From Ralstonia sp. UNC404CL21Col (GTDB taxonomy: Bacteria; Pseudomonadota; Gammaproteobacteria; Burkholderiales; Burkholderiaceae): DNA of 64,000 nucleotides. The position numbers and the translations under genes are program-made. A model generated the notes under the pieces. The model did not search any database and was not told the origin of the DNA. It saw only the letters and a list, made by a program, of their open reading frames with translations. Within the stretch, counting starts at the first letter, position 1. Each line of letters begins with the position of its first letter. The DNA is taken from the NCBI RefSeq assembly GCF_000620465.1, contig NZ_JIBE01000003.1, positions 434,001 through 498,000 on the forward strand, written 5' to 3'. Positions 8,682-19,397 of the stretch are shown here, piece by piece.

Positions 8682-10262
8682 ATGTCTGCCGCTTACGAAC
8701 CGCGCGCGCCGCTGCTGCGCGTCTCCGCGCTCAGCAAGCACTACGCCGCCCCCGTGCTGCGAGATATCGATCTCGACGTGCACCCGGGCGAGGTGCTTGC
8801 GCTCACGGGAGAGAACGGCGCCGGCAAGAGCACGCTCTCCAAGATCCTCTGCGGGCTGGAGACGGCGACTTCCGGGTCGATGACGCTGGCCGGCACGCTG
8901 TACGCCCCCGATTCGCGCAGCGCAGCCGAAGCGCTGGGCGTGCGCATGGTGCTGCAGGAACTGAGCATGGTGCCCACGCTGACGGTGGCCGAAAACCTGT
9001 TCCTGGGCGACCTGCCCCAGCGGCTCGGTTTCGTGGATCGCCCCGCGTTGCGCGAGCGGGCTGAACAAGCGCTCGCGCGCGTCGGCCTGGACCTCGACCC
9101 GTGGACGCCCGTCCAGACGCTCGGCATCGGCCACCGGCAGATGATCGAGATTGCCCGAGCGCTGGCCAGCGCATGCCGTGTGCTGATCCTCGACGAGCCG
9201 ACGGCGATGCTGAGCGCGCACGAGAGCGCCACGCTGTTCGAGCGCATCGACGCGTTGCGCCGCGAAGGCGTGGCGATCATCTACATCTCCCACCGCCTGG
9301 ACGAACTCGCGCGCATTGCCGATCGCATCGTCGTGCTGCGTGACGGCAAGCTGGTTACCGATGCGCCGGCCGCGACGGTCACGCAGGATGCGCTGATCCA
9401 GGCGATGGTCGGTCGCGACGTCGCCGCCGCATCCGAAACACAACGCACCACGCGCGCGCCATGGCCCGGTGACGGCTCCCCGGCGCTGCGGGTGACCGGC
9501 CTTACGCGTGCGCCGGCCGTGCGCGATGTGAGCTTTGACGTGGCGCCGGGGGAAATCTTCGGCATCGCGGGGCTGGTCGGCGCGGGGCGCACGGAACTGC
9601 TGCGATTGATCTTCGGTGCGGACCGCGCGGATGCGGGCACCGTCGAAATGGGGTCGCCGCTGGCGCCTGTGCGCATCCGCTCGCCCGGCGATGCGGTACG
9701 CCACGGCATCAGCCTGCTCACCGAAGACCGCAAGGACGAAGGCCTGATGCTGAGCCTGCCCATCGCGACCAACATCACGCTGGGCAACATGCCGGGCGTC
9801 ACGAAGCGCGGCTGGCTGCAACCCGCGCAAGAGCGTGCGCTGGCGCAGCGGCACATCGGTGCCCTGCGGGTCCGGTGCGCGGGTCCGGAGCAGCCGGTGG
9901 GTGAACTGTCCGGCGGCAATCAACAGAAGGTGGCCATCGCCCGCTGGCTGGAGCGCGACACGCCCGTGCTGCTGTTCGATGAGCCCACGCGAGGCGTCGA
10001 TGTCGGCGCCAAGTTCGACATCTACACGCTGCTCGAGGCGCTGGCGGCGCGAGGCAAGGCGCTGGTCGTGGTCTCGAGTGATCTGCGCGAACTCATGCAA
10101 CTGTGTGATCGCATTGGTGTCATGCGCGCCGGGCGGCTCACGCACATCTTCCAACGCGACAGCTGGAGCCAGGACACGCTGCTCGCCGCCGCTTTCGGTG
10201 AATCGGGCGAATCCGATTCACGTGCACCCCAATCGCCCTCGGAGACCGCAGATGCGCTCTGA
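8682..10262 (+). CDS. rbsA: Ribose-type ABC transporter, duplicated ATPase
   Basis: A 526-residue protein made of two fused ABC ATPase domains that powers sugar import. The first half has Walker A GENGAGKST (43-51) and Walker B VLILDEPTAML; its signature is the non-standard GIGHRQMIE typical of sugar ATPases of this class. The second half has the degenerate Walker A GLVGAGRTE, a good signature LSGGNQQK and Walker B LLFDEPTRGVDVG. It follows rbsB by 29 bases and overlaps the next gene by 11 bases, pointing to coupled translation. Confidence 0.93.
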   Translation: MSAAYEPRAPLLRVSALSKHYAAPVLRDIDLDVHPGEVLALTGENGAGKSTLSKILCGLETATSGSMTLAGTLYAPDSRSAAEALGVRMVLQELSMVPTLTVAENLFLGDLPQRLGFVDRPALRERAEQALARVGLDLDPWTPVQTLGIGHRQMIEIARALASACRVLILDEPTAMLSAHESATLFERIDALRREGVAIIYISHRLDELARIADRIVVLRDGKLVTDAPAATVTQDALIQAMVGRDVAAASETQRTTRAPWPGDGSPALRVTGLTRAPAVRDVSFDVAPGEIFGIAGLVGAGRTELLRLIFGADRADAGTVEMGSPLAPVRIRSPGDAVRHGISLLTEDRKDEGLMLSLPIATNITLGNMPGVTKRGWLQPAQERALAQRHIGALRVRCAGPEQPVGELSGGNQQKVAIARWLERDTPVLLFDEPTRGVDVGAKFDIYTLLEALAARGKALVVVSSDLRELMQLCDRIGVMRAGRLTHIFQRDSWSQDTLLAAAFGESGESDSRAPQSPSETADAL

Positions 10263-11259
10263 TTCCACCCTGCCCCCGACGCCGCCCCCTGCGACCGCCG
10301 GCACGCGCGCTGCGCTGGGCATGTCGCTTGGCACCATCGGCGGGTTGCTCGCTGCGCTGATCGCCATGCTGGCGCTGTTCGGCACGTTGTCGCCGACGTT
10401 CTTCTCGCTGCCCACGTTCACCACCATCGCCAACGAGATTCCCGACCTGCTGGTGATGGCGGTCGGCATGACCTTCATTCTGATGATCGGCGGCATTGAT
10501 TTGTCGGTCGGCTCAGTGCTGGCGCTGGCGGCTTCGGTGCTGTCTGTTGCCATGACCCAGTTCGGCTGGGGGTTGCTGCCAGCAGCGCTGGCGGGCGTGG
10601 CGCTAGCCACGGCGGCCGGCATGCTGACCGGCACGGTCACGGTGCACTGGGGTATTCCGTCGTTCATCGTGTCACTGGGCGTGTTGGAAATGGCGCGCGG
10701 CCTCGCCTACAGCCTCACCGATTCGCGCACGGTGTACATCGGCAGCGCGGTCGACTGGCTGGCCAACCCCATCACGTTGGGCATTGCGCCGTCGTTCCTG
10801 ATTGCGATTGTCATCACGATCGTTGGCCAGATCGTGCTAGTGCGCACGGTGTTCGGCCGCTACCTGGTGGCCATCGGCACCAATGAAGAAGCCGTGCGGC
10901 TAGCGGGCGTGAATCCGCGGCCATACAAGGTTGCCGTGTTTGCGCTGATGGGATTGTTGTCGGGGCTGGCGGCGCTGTTCCAGGTGTCGCGTCTGGAAGC
11001 GGCCGATCCGAACGCGGGCGTAGGCATGGAACTGCAGGTGATCGCGGCCGTGGTGATCGGCGGCACGAGCCTGATGGGCGGACGCGGGTCGGTCGTGCGC
11101 ACGCTGTTCGGCGTGCTGATCATCTCGGTGCTCGAATCAGGCCTTGCACAGATCGGCGCATCGGAGCCCACCAAACGAATCATCACGGGCGCGGTCATCG
11201 TCGCGGCCGTGGTCATGGACACCTATCGCAGCAAGCGCAACCGCAGCAAGCAACATTAA
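10252..11259 (+). CDS. rbsC: Ribose-type ABC transporter, permease
   Basis: A 335-residue inner-membrane permease of the BPD_transp_2 family with about 8-10 hydrophobic helices. It contains GGIDLSVGSVLALAA and, near the C-terminus, AAVVIGGTSLMGGRGS, the usual RbsC signatures; the second contacts the ATPase. The ATG at 10252 lies inside the last codons of rbsA (11-base overlap) and is preceded by GGAGACC. Confidence 0.93.
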   Translation: MRSDSTLPPTPPPATAGTRAALGMSLGTIGGLLAALIAMLALFGTLSPTFFSLPTFTTIANEIPDLLVMAVGMTFILMIGGIDLSVGSVLALAASVLSVAMTQFGWGLLPAALAGVALATAAGMLTGTVTVHWGIPSFIVSLGVLEMARGLAYSLTDSRTVYIGSAVDWLANPITLGIAPSFLIAIVITIVGQIVLVRTVFGRYLVAIGTNEEAVRLAGVNPRPYKVAVFALMGLLSGLAALFQVSRLEAADPNAGVGMELQVIAAVVIGGTSLMGGRGSVVRTLFGVLIISVLESGLAQIGASEPTKRIITGAVIVAAVVMDTYRSKRNRSKQH

Positions 11260-11277
11260 GAGACAGAGGAGATCGTC

Positions 11278-12318
11278 ATGGCAACCATCAAGGACGTGGC
11301 CGCACTGGCCGGGGTTTCGTTCACCACCGTCTCGCACGTCATCAACAACACAAGGCCAGTCAACGCCGAGACACGCAAGCGCGTGGAAGAAGCCATCCGG
11401 GCTACGCGCTATGTGCCCAGCGCCGTGGCGCGTTCGCTTAAACACCGCACCACGCGCACCATTGGCGTGCTCGTGCCCACCGCCACCAACCCGTACTTTG
11501 CGGAGCTGGCGCGGGGTATTGAAGATGTGTGCGCTGCCGCTGGCTACAGCGTCATCCTCTGCAACTCCGACGACGACCCCCGCAAGCAGCGCGACTACCT
11601 GCGTGTGCTGATGGAAAAACGCGTCGACGGCATCATCGTCAGCAGCGCCGGGCCAGACACGGCGTTGGTCGAAGCGCTCGGTGAATCCGCCCTGCCCATC
11701 GTGATGGTCGACCGCCCGACCGAAGGCATCCAGGCCGACCAAGTGCAAGTCGATCACGAAGAAGGCGCGTACATGGCGACCAAGCATCTGCTGGAACTCG
11801 GCCACCGCCGCATCGCCTGCATCAGCGGGCCGTCGGCACTGAGCGTGACGGCAGAGCGCCTTGCCGGTTTCCACCGCGCGCTGCGCGAAGCCGGCGTGCC
11901 GGAAGCCTCGGCCCGCATTGCCGAAGGCGATTTCACCAGCCCCGGCGGCTACCGTGCCGCGCGCCAACTGCTGACCGAAGGCGAGATGCCCACGGCCATC
12001 TTTGCCGGTAATGACCTGATGGGTATCGGCGCGCTGCGCGCTGCGGCGGAACTGGGCATTCCTGTGCCGAAGGCGCTGTCCGTGATGGGCTTTGACGACA
12101 TCGAACTGAGCCGCTACGTCTATCCGGCGCTGTCCACCGTTGGCCAATCGATCCGCCAGCTAGGCGAGACCACCGCGCAGACGCTGCTCGAACACCTCGG
12201 CGACAACGCCTTGCGACATCCCGTGGAAGAGCACCGTGCGCGCCGCATCGTGCTGCCGCCGCGCCTGTCTTTGCGCGAGTCGACCGCCGAGCCCGAGCGC
12301 CCCGCCCGCGCCGCCTGA
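11278..12318 (+). CDS. rbsR: LacI-family transcriptional repressor of the rbs operon
   Basis: A 346-residue repressor. The N-terminal helix-turn-helix is MATIKDVAALAGVSFTTVSH with the hinge helix PSAVARSLK at about 45-56, followed by a periplasmic-binding-protein-like effector domain (about 60-330) with GFDDIELSRYVYPALSTV. It lies inside the operon it probably controls, between rbsC (18 bases) and rbsK (37 bases); the perfect palindrome at 7577-7590 is its likely operator. AGAGGAG provides a strong ribosome-binding site. Confidence 0.92.
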   Translation: MATIKDVAALAGVSFTTVSHVINNTRPVNAETRKRVEEAIRATRYVPSAVARSLKHRTTRTIGVLVPTATNPYFAELARGIEDVCAAAGYSVILCNSDDDPRKQRDYLRVLMEKRVDGIIVSSAGPDTALVEALGESALPIVMVDRPTEGIQADQVQVDHEEGAYMATKHLLELGHRRIACISGPSALSVTAERLAGFHRALREAGVPEASARIAEGDFTSPGGYRAARQLLTEGEMPTAIFAGNDLMGIGALRAAAELGIPVPKALSVMGFDDIELSRYVYPALSTVGQSIRQLGETTAQTLLEHLGDNALRHPVEEHRARRIVLPPRLSLRESTAEPERPARAA

Positions 12319-12355
12319 TCCCGCATTCCTTTCACGCCTTCAACGTAGTCCCGCC

Positions 12356-13321
12356 ATGGTGGCCAAGCGCCCTTCCGCCTCTTCCGCGCACCCCGCTGCC
12401 GACGTGCTGATCGTCGGCAGCCTGAATATGGATCTCGTGATCCGCACGCCGCGCTTGCCGCGTCCCGGGCAAACGGTTGCTGCGCCTGCGCTGGAAACCA
12501 TCCCAGGCGGCAAGGGTGCCAACCAGGCCGTGGCGACTGCGCGCCTGGGGGCCCGTGTCGCCATGCTCGGCTGCGTGGGTGACGATGCATACGGCACCGC
12601 ACTGCGCGAAGGCCTGCGCCGCGAGGGCGTGGACACATCGATGGTGTCGGTGCACGCCGGGGCAGCCACCGGCATCGCCTGCGTGACCGTGGCCAACAGC
12701 GGCCAGAACACCATCGTCATCGTGGCTGGCGCCAACGAATTGCTAACGCCAGCGATGATCGAAGCGCAACAGGCAGCGTTCGAACGCGCGCGCGTAATCG
12801 TTTGTCAGTTGGAATCTCCGCCGGATGCGGTGGAATGCGCGCTCAAGCTCGGGCAGCGGCTTGGCAAAACGGTCATCCTGAACCCGGCGCCTGCCATCGG
12901 CCCACTGCCTACCCCATGGATTGCGGCCTGTGATTACCTCATCCCGAACGAAACCGAAGCGGCGCTACTGACAGCCCGCCCTGTCGATTCGCCCGAAGCC
13001 GCACTGGATGCCGCCGCTGATCTGCATGCACAAGGTGCGCGGCACGTGATCGTCACGCTGGGGGCGCGCGGCGTGGCTTACGTAGATGCGCAGTCGCGCC
13101 TGTTGATGCCGGCACCGATCGCGCACGCCATCGACACCACCGCTGCCGGCGATACGTTTGTCGGCGCGCTGGCTGTGGCACTGGCAGAAGGCGTGTCGCC
13201 CGATACGGCCATCGAATTCGGGCAAGCCGCGGCGGCAGTGTCAGTCACGCGGCTCGGCGCGCAGCCATCCATTCCGTTCCGCAGCGAGTTGGGCGCGCCT
13301 GCCGCTCCCGCAACCCACTAG
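12356..13321 (+). CDS. rbsK: Ribokinase
   Basis: A 321-residue PfkB-family sugar kinase that phosphorylates ribose at C5 with ATP. It shows VGSLNMDLVIRTPRLPRPGQT, the substrate loop IPGGKGANQAVATARLGA, and the catalytic DTTAAGDTFVGALAVAL with the anion hole and Asp base. Other PfkB kinases are possible, but the GGKGANQA wording and the rbs context fit ribokinase. It starts at ATG 12356, 37 bases after rbsR. Its stop codon is only two bases from the stop of the convergent gene. The operon lacks rbsD. Confidence 0.93.
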   Translation: MVAKRPSASSAHPAADVLIVGSLNMDLVIRTPRLPRPGQTVAAPALETIPGGKGANQAVATARLGARVAMLGCVGDDAYGTALREGLRREGVDTSMVSVHAGAATGIACVTVANSGQNTIVIVAGANELLTPAMIEAQQAAFERARVIVCQLESPPDAVECALKLGQRLGKTVILNPAPAIGPLPTPWIAACDYLIPNETEAALLTARPVDSPEAALDAAADLHAQGARHVIVTLGARGVAYVDAQSRLLMPAPIAHAIDTTAAGDTFVGALAVALAEGVSPDTAIEFGQAAAAVSVTRLGAQPSIPFRSELGAPAAPATH

Positions 13322-13323
13322 AC

Positions 13324-15408
13324 CTAGACCGGCGTGCTGGTGCTGGGCGGCGTGCTCACAGTCGGGGCGCGCGGCACCAGCAGGCACAGCGGATCCCGCA
13401 AGATGCGACGCCACACGGCGCCCGTCACGCGCTTACGATCGACCCCGCGCAGGTTGCGTGAGCGCATCGCCATGTTGAAGGCCAGCGCGAACGACACCAG
13501 CACGTTCAGCACACCCATCAGCGCAATGCCGGCCACAGCCAGCCAGAATGGTGCGGTATGCATCACGCTTGGGCCCAGCACGCCCACGGCGGTTGCCACC
13601 GCACCGGTCGACAGCGTGACGTGACGCACTTCCATATGCGGGCCGAAGAACGACAGGATCTCGGGCCCGAGCCCCAGCATGAAGCCCAGCGACACGTTGG
13701 CGACAATGCCCGACAGATTGCGCTTCCAGAAGCTGGCAATGCGCTGCGCGCCCTGCGTGCCGACCATGAACCGAAGGCGCCGGTGGTAGGCGATCACGTC
13801 ATGCACACGGTGTAGCGCGAACCAGTTGTCTGCCCAGCCCGCCGCCAGGCTTGACGCCCACAGCAACACGCCCGTGAAGATCGCGTACAACGGCGTCGGC
13901 CCAAGGATCGAAAAGGAATCGATGGTCGCCATCGCCTTCGCTGCCGAAATCAGATCGGTATGGAAGAAGCGCCCGGCCAGCCACTGCACCAGGAAGGCTA
14001 CCGGTGCCACGGCCACAAGATTGCCCGCAATCGCCGCCGCGTTGGAGCGGATCATGGCGACCGTGTCGTCGACAAAGCGGTCCAACCCTTCCTGGCGCCC
14101 CACCTGATCGAGCCGGTGCGCCAGCGCAGGGGCCGTCATGGCAGGTTGTTTGGTGGCCAGCGTGAAATGCGCGAAATGGATGCCGAGAAAGCTGACCGCA
14201 TAGTTGATCGACGCGAACAGCCCTTCGGTAAAGCGCGACAGATGCGCGCCGGTGATGAAGAACTTGATGTACACGGTGGCCGCCGTAATGACGCCACCGC
14301 CGGCCGCAGCCTTGACCATCGCGCCGTATTCCTTGCCGTCGCGCGTAATGTAGTGCTCGCCGCTCTCAGCAGACCGCTCGACCACCTTGCGCGCCAGATC
14401 GGCAAACGTGGAGCGGATCAGATACCCCACGCTGCGGCGGTGCTGGCTGGCCGACACCAGCTCGGCCGTCATATGCACGAAGCGGCGTGAGCCCTGCGTG
14501 TCCGCCCACGCCGTCAGCAGCAAATCGATGCGGCCCAGCCACGCCTTCATGCGCTCGACCTGGAACACGACTTCCACGGAGACGCCGTTCTCGTCCAGAT
14601 GCTGATACACGCTGGCCGTCGCCGTTCGGCAGCGGTCCAGCACGGCGCGGAAATAGTTCAGTTCCTGCAGAAACCGCTCGGGGCTCGCCAGCTCGGCGTT
14701 GGGCCGCTCAAGGAAGATCGCATTGGCTGCGTCGGCCAGCAGATAGAACGGAGAGTCCGTCAGTTCCGCGTGGTCCATGCGGCTGCGGATGCCGCGCGAC
14801 AGCCCCGCCGCGCGCACCTGGCTGATCAGGATCTGGATACCGATGCCAAGGCTGCGCTCCAGCCGTGTCTGGCCCGCCGCGTGCTCGTCTTCCGTCATCC
14901 CGGCACGGAACAGCGCGTAGAGGCGCGTCACCAGTTCGTCGTCCAGGCCATCCACCCACTGCGCGTCGGTGGGCCCCACAAACATCAGCGCAAACAACGT
15001 CGCCAGCTGCGGCTGATTGGGTGCGGGCGGCAGCAGGCGCGCCTGCCAGCGGTCGAGCAACTCGCTCCAGAACCCCGAGCGTGACGACAACCCCGTATCG
15101 CACAGCAGCGACACCGGATCGTTGTCCTGCACGATGCTGCGCAGTGTCCGCCCGACGCGTTCTGCCAGGGCCGGATTGTTCTCCAGTACCTGCAGCAGAT
15201 AACGCAGGCGGGCATAGCGCCAGGACTCCGACGCGGCCCCCGCTGGCCGATCCGCCCGACGCAACCAATAGGCCAGCTCGATCAGCCATTCGTTGCGCTC
15301 GGCCAGACTGCGCGTGGGCTCGAACTGCGCCAGGATGGCATCGAGTTGATGGCTGGCGTGCCGGGACGCGCGCCACTTGCGCCACGGGTTAAGCAAAAAA
15401 TTGAACAT
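13324..15408 (-). CDS. Gcr-type 'site-specific recombinase' family membrane protein
   Basis: A 694-residue protein of the family named after Neisseria Gcr (Pfam SpecificRecomb). Despite that name, I see no tyrosine- or serine-recombinase catalytic motif. The N-terminal 330 residues are soluble and Arg/Leu-rich; from about 375 on there are several hydrophobic segments (for example AAIAGNLVAVAPVAFLVQWL and LAVAGIALMGVLNVLVSFAL), so it is an integral membrane protein of unknown role. The ATG at 15408 (MFNFLLNPW) has GGGAG upstream; the frame runs 108 bases further without a ribosome-binding site. It lies 159 bases downstream of uvrB and converges on rbsK. Confidence 0.8.
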   Translation of the reverse strand: MFNFLLNPWRKWRASRHASHQLDAILAQFEPTRSLAERNEWLIELAYWLRRADRPAGAASESWRYARLRYLLQVLENNPALAERVGRTLRSIVQDNDPVSLLCDTGLSSRSGFWSELLDRWQARLLPPAPNQPQLATLFALMFVGPTDAQWVDGLDDELVTRLYALFRAGMTEDEHAAGQTRLERSLGIGIQILISQVRAAGLSRGIRSRMDHAELTDSPFYLLADAANAIFLERPNAELASPERFLQELNYFRAVLDRCRTATASVYQHLDENGVSVEVVFQVERMKAWLGRIDLLLTAWADTQGSRRFVHMTAELVSASQHRRSVGYLIRSTFADLARKVVERSAESGEHYITRDGKEYGAMVKAAAGGGVITAATVYIKFFITGAHLSRFTEGLFASINYAVSFLGIHFAHFTLATKQPAMTAPALAHRLDQVGRQEGLDRFVDDTVAMIRSNAAAIAGNLVAVAPVAFLVQWLAGRFFHTDLISAAKAMATIDSFSILGPTPLYAIFTGVLLWASSLAAGWADNWFALHRVHDVIAYHRRLRFMVGTQGAQRIASFWKRNLSGIVANVSLGFMLGLGPEILSFFGPHMEVRHVTLSTGAVATAVGVLGPSVMHTAPFWLAVAGIALMGVLNVLVSFALAFNMAMRSRNLRGVDRKRVTGAVWRRILRDPLCLLVPRAPTVSTPPSTSTPV

Positions 15409-15567
15409 CGAACTCCCTTGATGGCAACGCGTGCAGCAGGCGCTGCAGCAGGTGCCGGCTCCCCAGTCAGGCGACGCGCACGGCCCGAATTTGATCTGAA
15501 ATGATGTCAACAGCAACCCCTGCCACCTGCAACGAGGTGGCGAGGTTTCAAGCGGCGACCGCGCGAT

Positions 15568-17658
<2,091 letters not shown>

Positions 17659-17995
17659 GGCGGCGGGTGGGATGGCAGCGCAGGAAGTCGACAAAGTGAC
17701 TTGCACGTCCTCAGCAAATGAGGGCGGCAGCGGCAATTGCAACCAATCGTCTAGTGTAGCGTGCGGCCCGGGCAATCGTTTGGACACCGCGGCGGGACGC
17801 ATCTGTACCGCCCGTCAAAACGCTTTAGGCACCTGTTCTGCAAGGATTTTTCGGGCGATTAGAGCGTGTATTCGGTACAATCCATCTTCGTGCGCGCCTC
17901 GTTGTACATCCGGCGCCGGGCGAGCCGCCCCGGAGTCTGCGCCGCACCGCCTGCAAGATCCCACCGAATTCCGAACCAACCGATCGAGACATCTC
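17659..17995. promoter_or_regulatory. Divergent promoter region between uvrB and tyrB
   Basis: A spacer of 337 bases without a credible gene. On the plus strand GGTACAAT (-10 TACAAT at 17876-17881) is a likely -10 element for tyrB, but no good -35 stands 17 bases upstream. No LexA box (CTGT-N8-ACAG) was recognised in front of uvrB. Confidence 0.4.
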
Positions 17996-19192
17996 ATGTC
18001 GCTTTTCTCTGCCGTCGAACTGGCCCCGCGCGACCCCATCCTGGGCCTGAATGAAGCTTTCAACGCCGATACCCGCAGCACCAAAGTGAATCTGGGCGTG
18101 GGCGTGTACTTCACCGACGAAGGGAAAATTCCGGTGCTGCGCGCCGTGCAGGAAGCCGAAAAGGCCCGCCTGGCCGCCGCTGCCCCGCGCGGCTACCTGC
18201 CGATCGAAGGCATCGCCGCTTATGACCAGGCCGTGCAGAAGCTGCTGTTCGGCGCAGAATCGCCGCTGATCGCCGAAGGCCGCGTGGTCACCGCGCAAGC
18301 CTTGGGCGGCACCGGCGCGCTGAAGATCGGCGCCGACTTCCTCAAGCGTCTGTACCCGAACGCCAAGGTCGCGATTTCCGACCCGAGCTGGGAAAACCAC
18401 CGCGCCCTGTTCGAGTCGGCCGGTTTCGAAGTCGTCAACTATGCCTACTACGATGCCCCGTCGCACGGCCTGAACTTCGCCGGCATGATGGATTCGCTGA
18501 ACAGCTACGCGCCGAACACGATCGTGGTGCTGCACGCCTGCTGCCACAACCCGACCGGCGTGGACATGACCACCGAGCAGTGGAAGCAGGTCGTGGAAGT
18601 CATCAAGGCCAAGAACCTGATCCCGTTCCTCGACATGGCCTACCAGGGCTTTGCCGACGGCATCCAGCAAGACGGCCTGGCCGTGCGTCTGTTTGCTGAA
18701 TCGGGCCTGCCGTTCTTCGTCTCCAGCTCGTTCTCGAAGTCGTTCTCGCTGTACGGCGAGCGCGTCGGCGCGCTGTCGATCGTGACGACCAGCAAGGACG
18801 AAGCCACGCGCGTGCTGTCGCAAGTCAAGCGCGTGATCCGCACGAACTACTCGAACCCGCCGACGCACGGCGGCACCATCGTCGCCAGCGTGCTGACGAG
18901 CCCCGAGCTGCGCGCGATGTGGGAACAGGAACTGGGCGAAATGCGCGATCGCATCAAGTCGATGCGCAACGCGCTGGTCGACAAGCTGGCCGCCAAGGGC
19001 GTGAAGACCGACTTCTCGTTCGTGAAGGCCCAGCGCGGCATGTTCTCGTACTCGGGCCTGACCTCGGCGCAAGTGGATCGCCTGCGTACCGAGCACGGCA
19101 TCTACGCCGTGTCGACCGGCCGCATTTGCGTGGCCGCGCTGAATACGCACAACATCGACGCCGTGGTGAATGCCATTGCTGATGTTCTGTAA
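17996..19192 (+). CDS. tyrB: Aromatic/aspartate amino acid aminotransferase
   Basis: A 398-residue class I PLP aminotransferase of the AspC/TyrB group. It contains KVNLGVGVYFTDEGKIPVL, ACCHNPTGVD, the lysine motif SSSFSKSFSLYGERVG and RTNYSNPPTHGG, followed by the C-terminal RGMFSYSGL with the carboxylate-binding region. Family enzymes interconvert aspartate, glutamate and the aromatic amino acids with their 2-oxo acids; specificity cannot be decided between AspC and TyrB by eye. It stands alone with its own terminator at 19233-19256. Confidence 0.88.
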   Translation: MSLFSAVELAPRDPILGLNEAFNADTRSTKVNLGVGVYFTDEGKIPVLRAVQEAEKARLAAAAPRGYLPIEGIAAYDQAVQKLLFGAESPLIAEGRVVTAQALGGTGALKIGADFLKRLYPNAKVAISDPSWENHRALFESAGFEVVNYAYYDAPSHGLNFAGMMDSLNSYAPNTIVVLHACCHNPTGVDMTTEQWKQVVEVIKAKNLIPFLDMAYQGFADGIQQDGLAVRLFAESGLPFFVSSSFSKSFSLYGERVGALSIVTTSKDEATRVLSQVKRVIRTNYSNPPTHGGTIVASVLTSPELRAMWEQELGEMRDRIKSMRNALVDKLAAKGVKTDFSFVKAQRGMFSYSGLTSAQVDRLRTEHGIYAVSTGRICVAALNTHNIDAVVNAIADVL

Positions 19193-19232
19193 GGTGCTGT
19201 AGGCGTCACGCCCCACCGGCAATTGCAAAAAG

Positions 19233-19256
19233 AAAAGCGGCTTCGGCCGCTTTTTT
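19233..19256 (+). terminator. Rho-independent terminator of tyrB
   Basis: AAAAGCGG pairs with CCGCTTTT around CTTCGG, followed by more T. It begins 40 bases after the tyrB stop. Confidence 0.88.
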
Positions 19257-19325
19257 GCTGCATCGGACTAGACTGACACGGGCGCATCATAGAAGCAGCG
19301 CAACACTCCGTTATCAGGGTTTATG

Positions 19326-19336
19326 CTGCATCGCAG
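19326..19336. promoter_or_regulatory. CTGC-N3-GCAG site upstream of phaZ (PhaR-like)
   Basis: CTGCATCGCAG fits the CTGC-N3/4-GCAG pattern reported for the PHA regulator PhaR of Paracoccus. It lies 62 bases before the phaZ start, and a second dyad TGCACC-CA-GGTGCA follows at 19342-19355, just before a -10-like CATAAT (19354-19359). Regulation by PhaR is inferred; no phaR gene is in the window. Confidence 0.4.
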
Positions 19337-19397
19337 TAACCTGCACCCAGGTGCATAATCGTTTGCGTCGCCTTCGCCACCAGAGACCGCTCCAGCC

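Noticed and set aside
13324-15408. A mobile element because of the name 'site-specific recombinase'
   Set aside because: There are no inverted ends, target duplications, or recombinase active-site residues, and the gene is flanked by housekeeping genes.
17659-17995. LexA box in front of uvrB
   Set aside because: No CTGT-N8-ACAG sequence was found in the spacer by eye.
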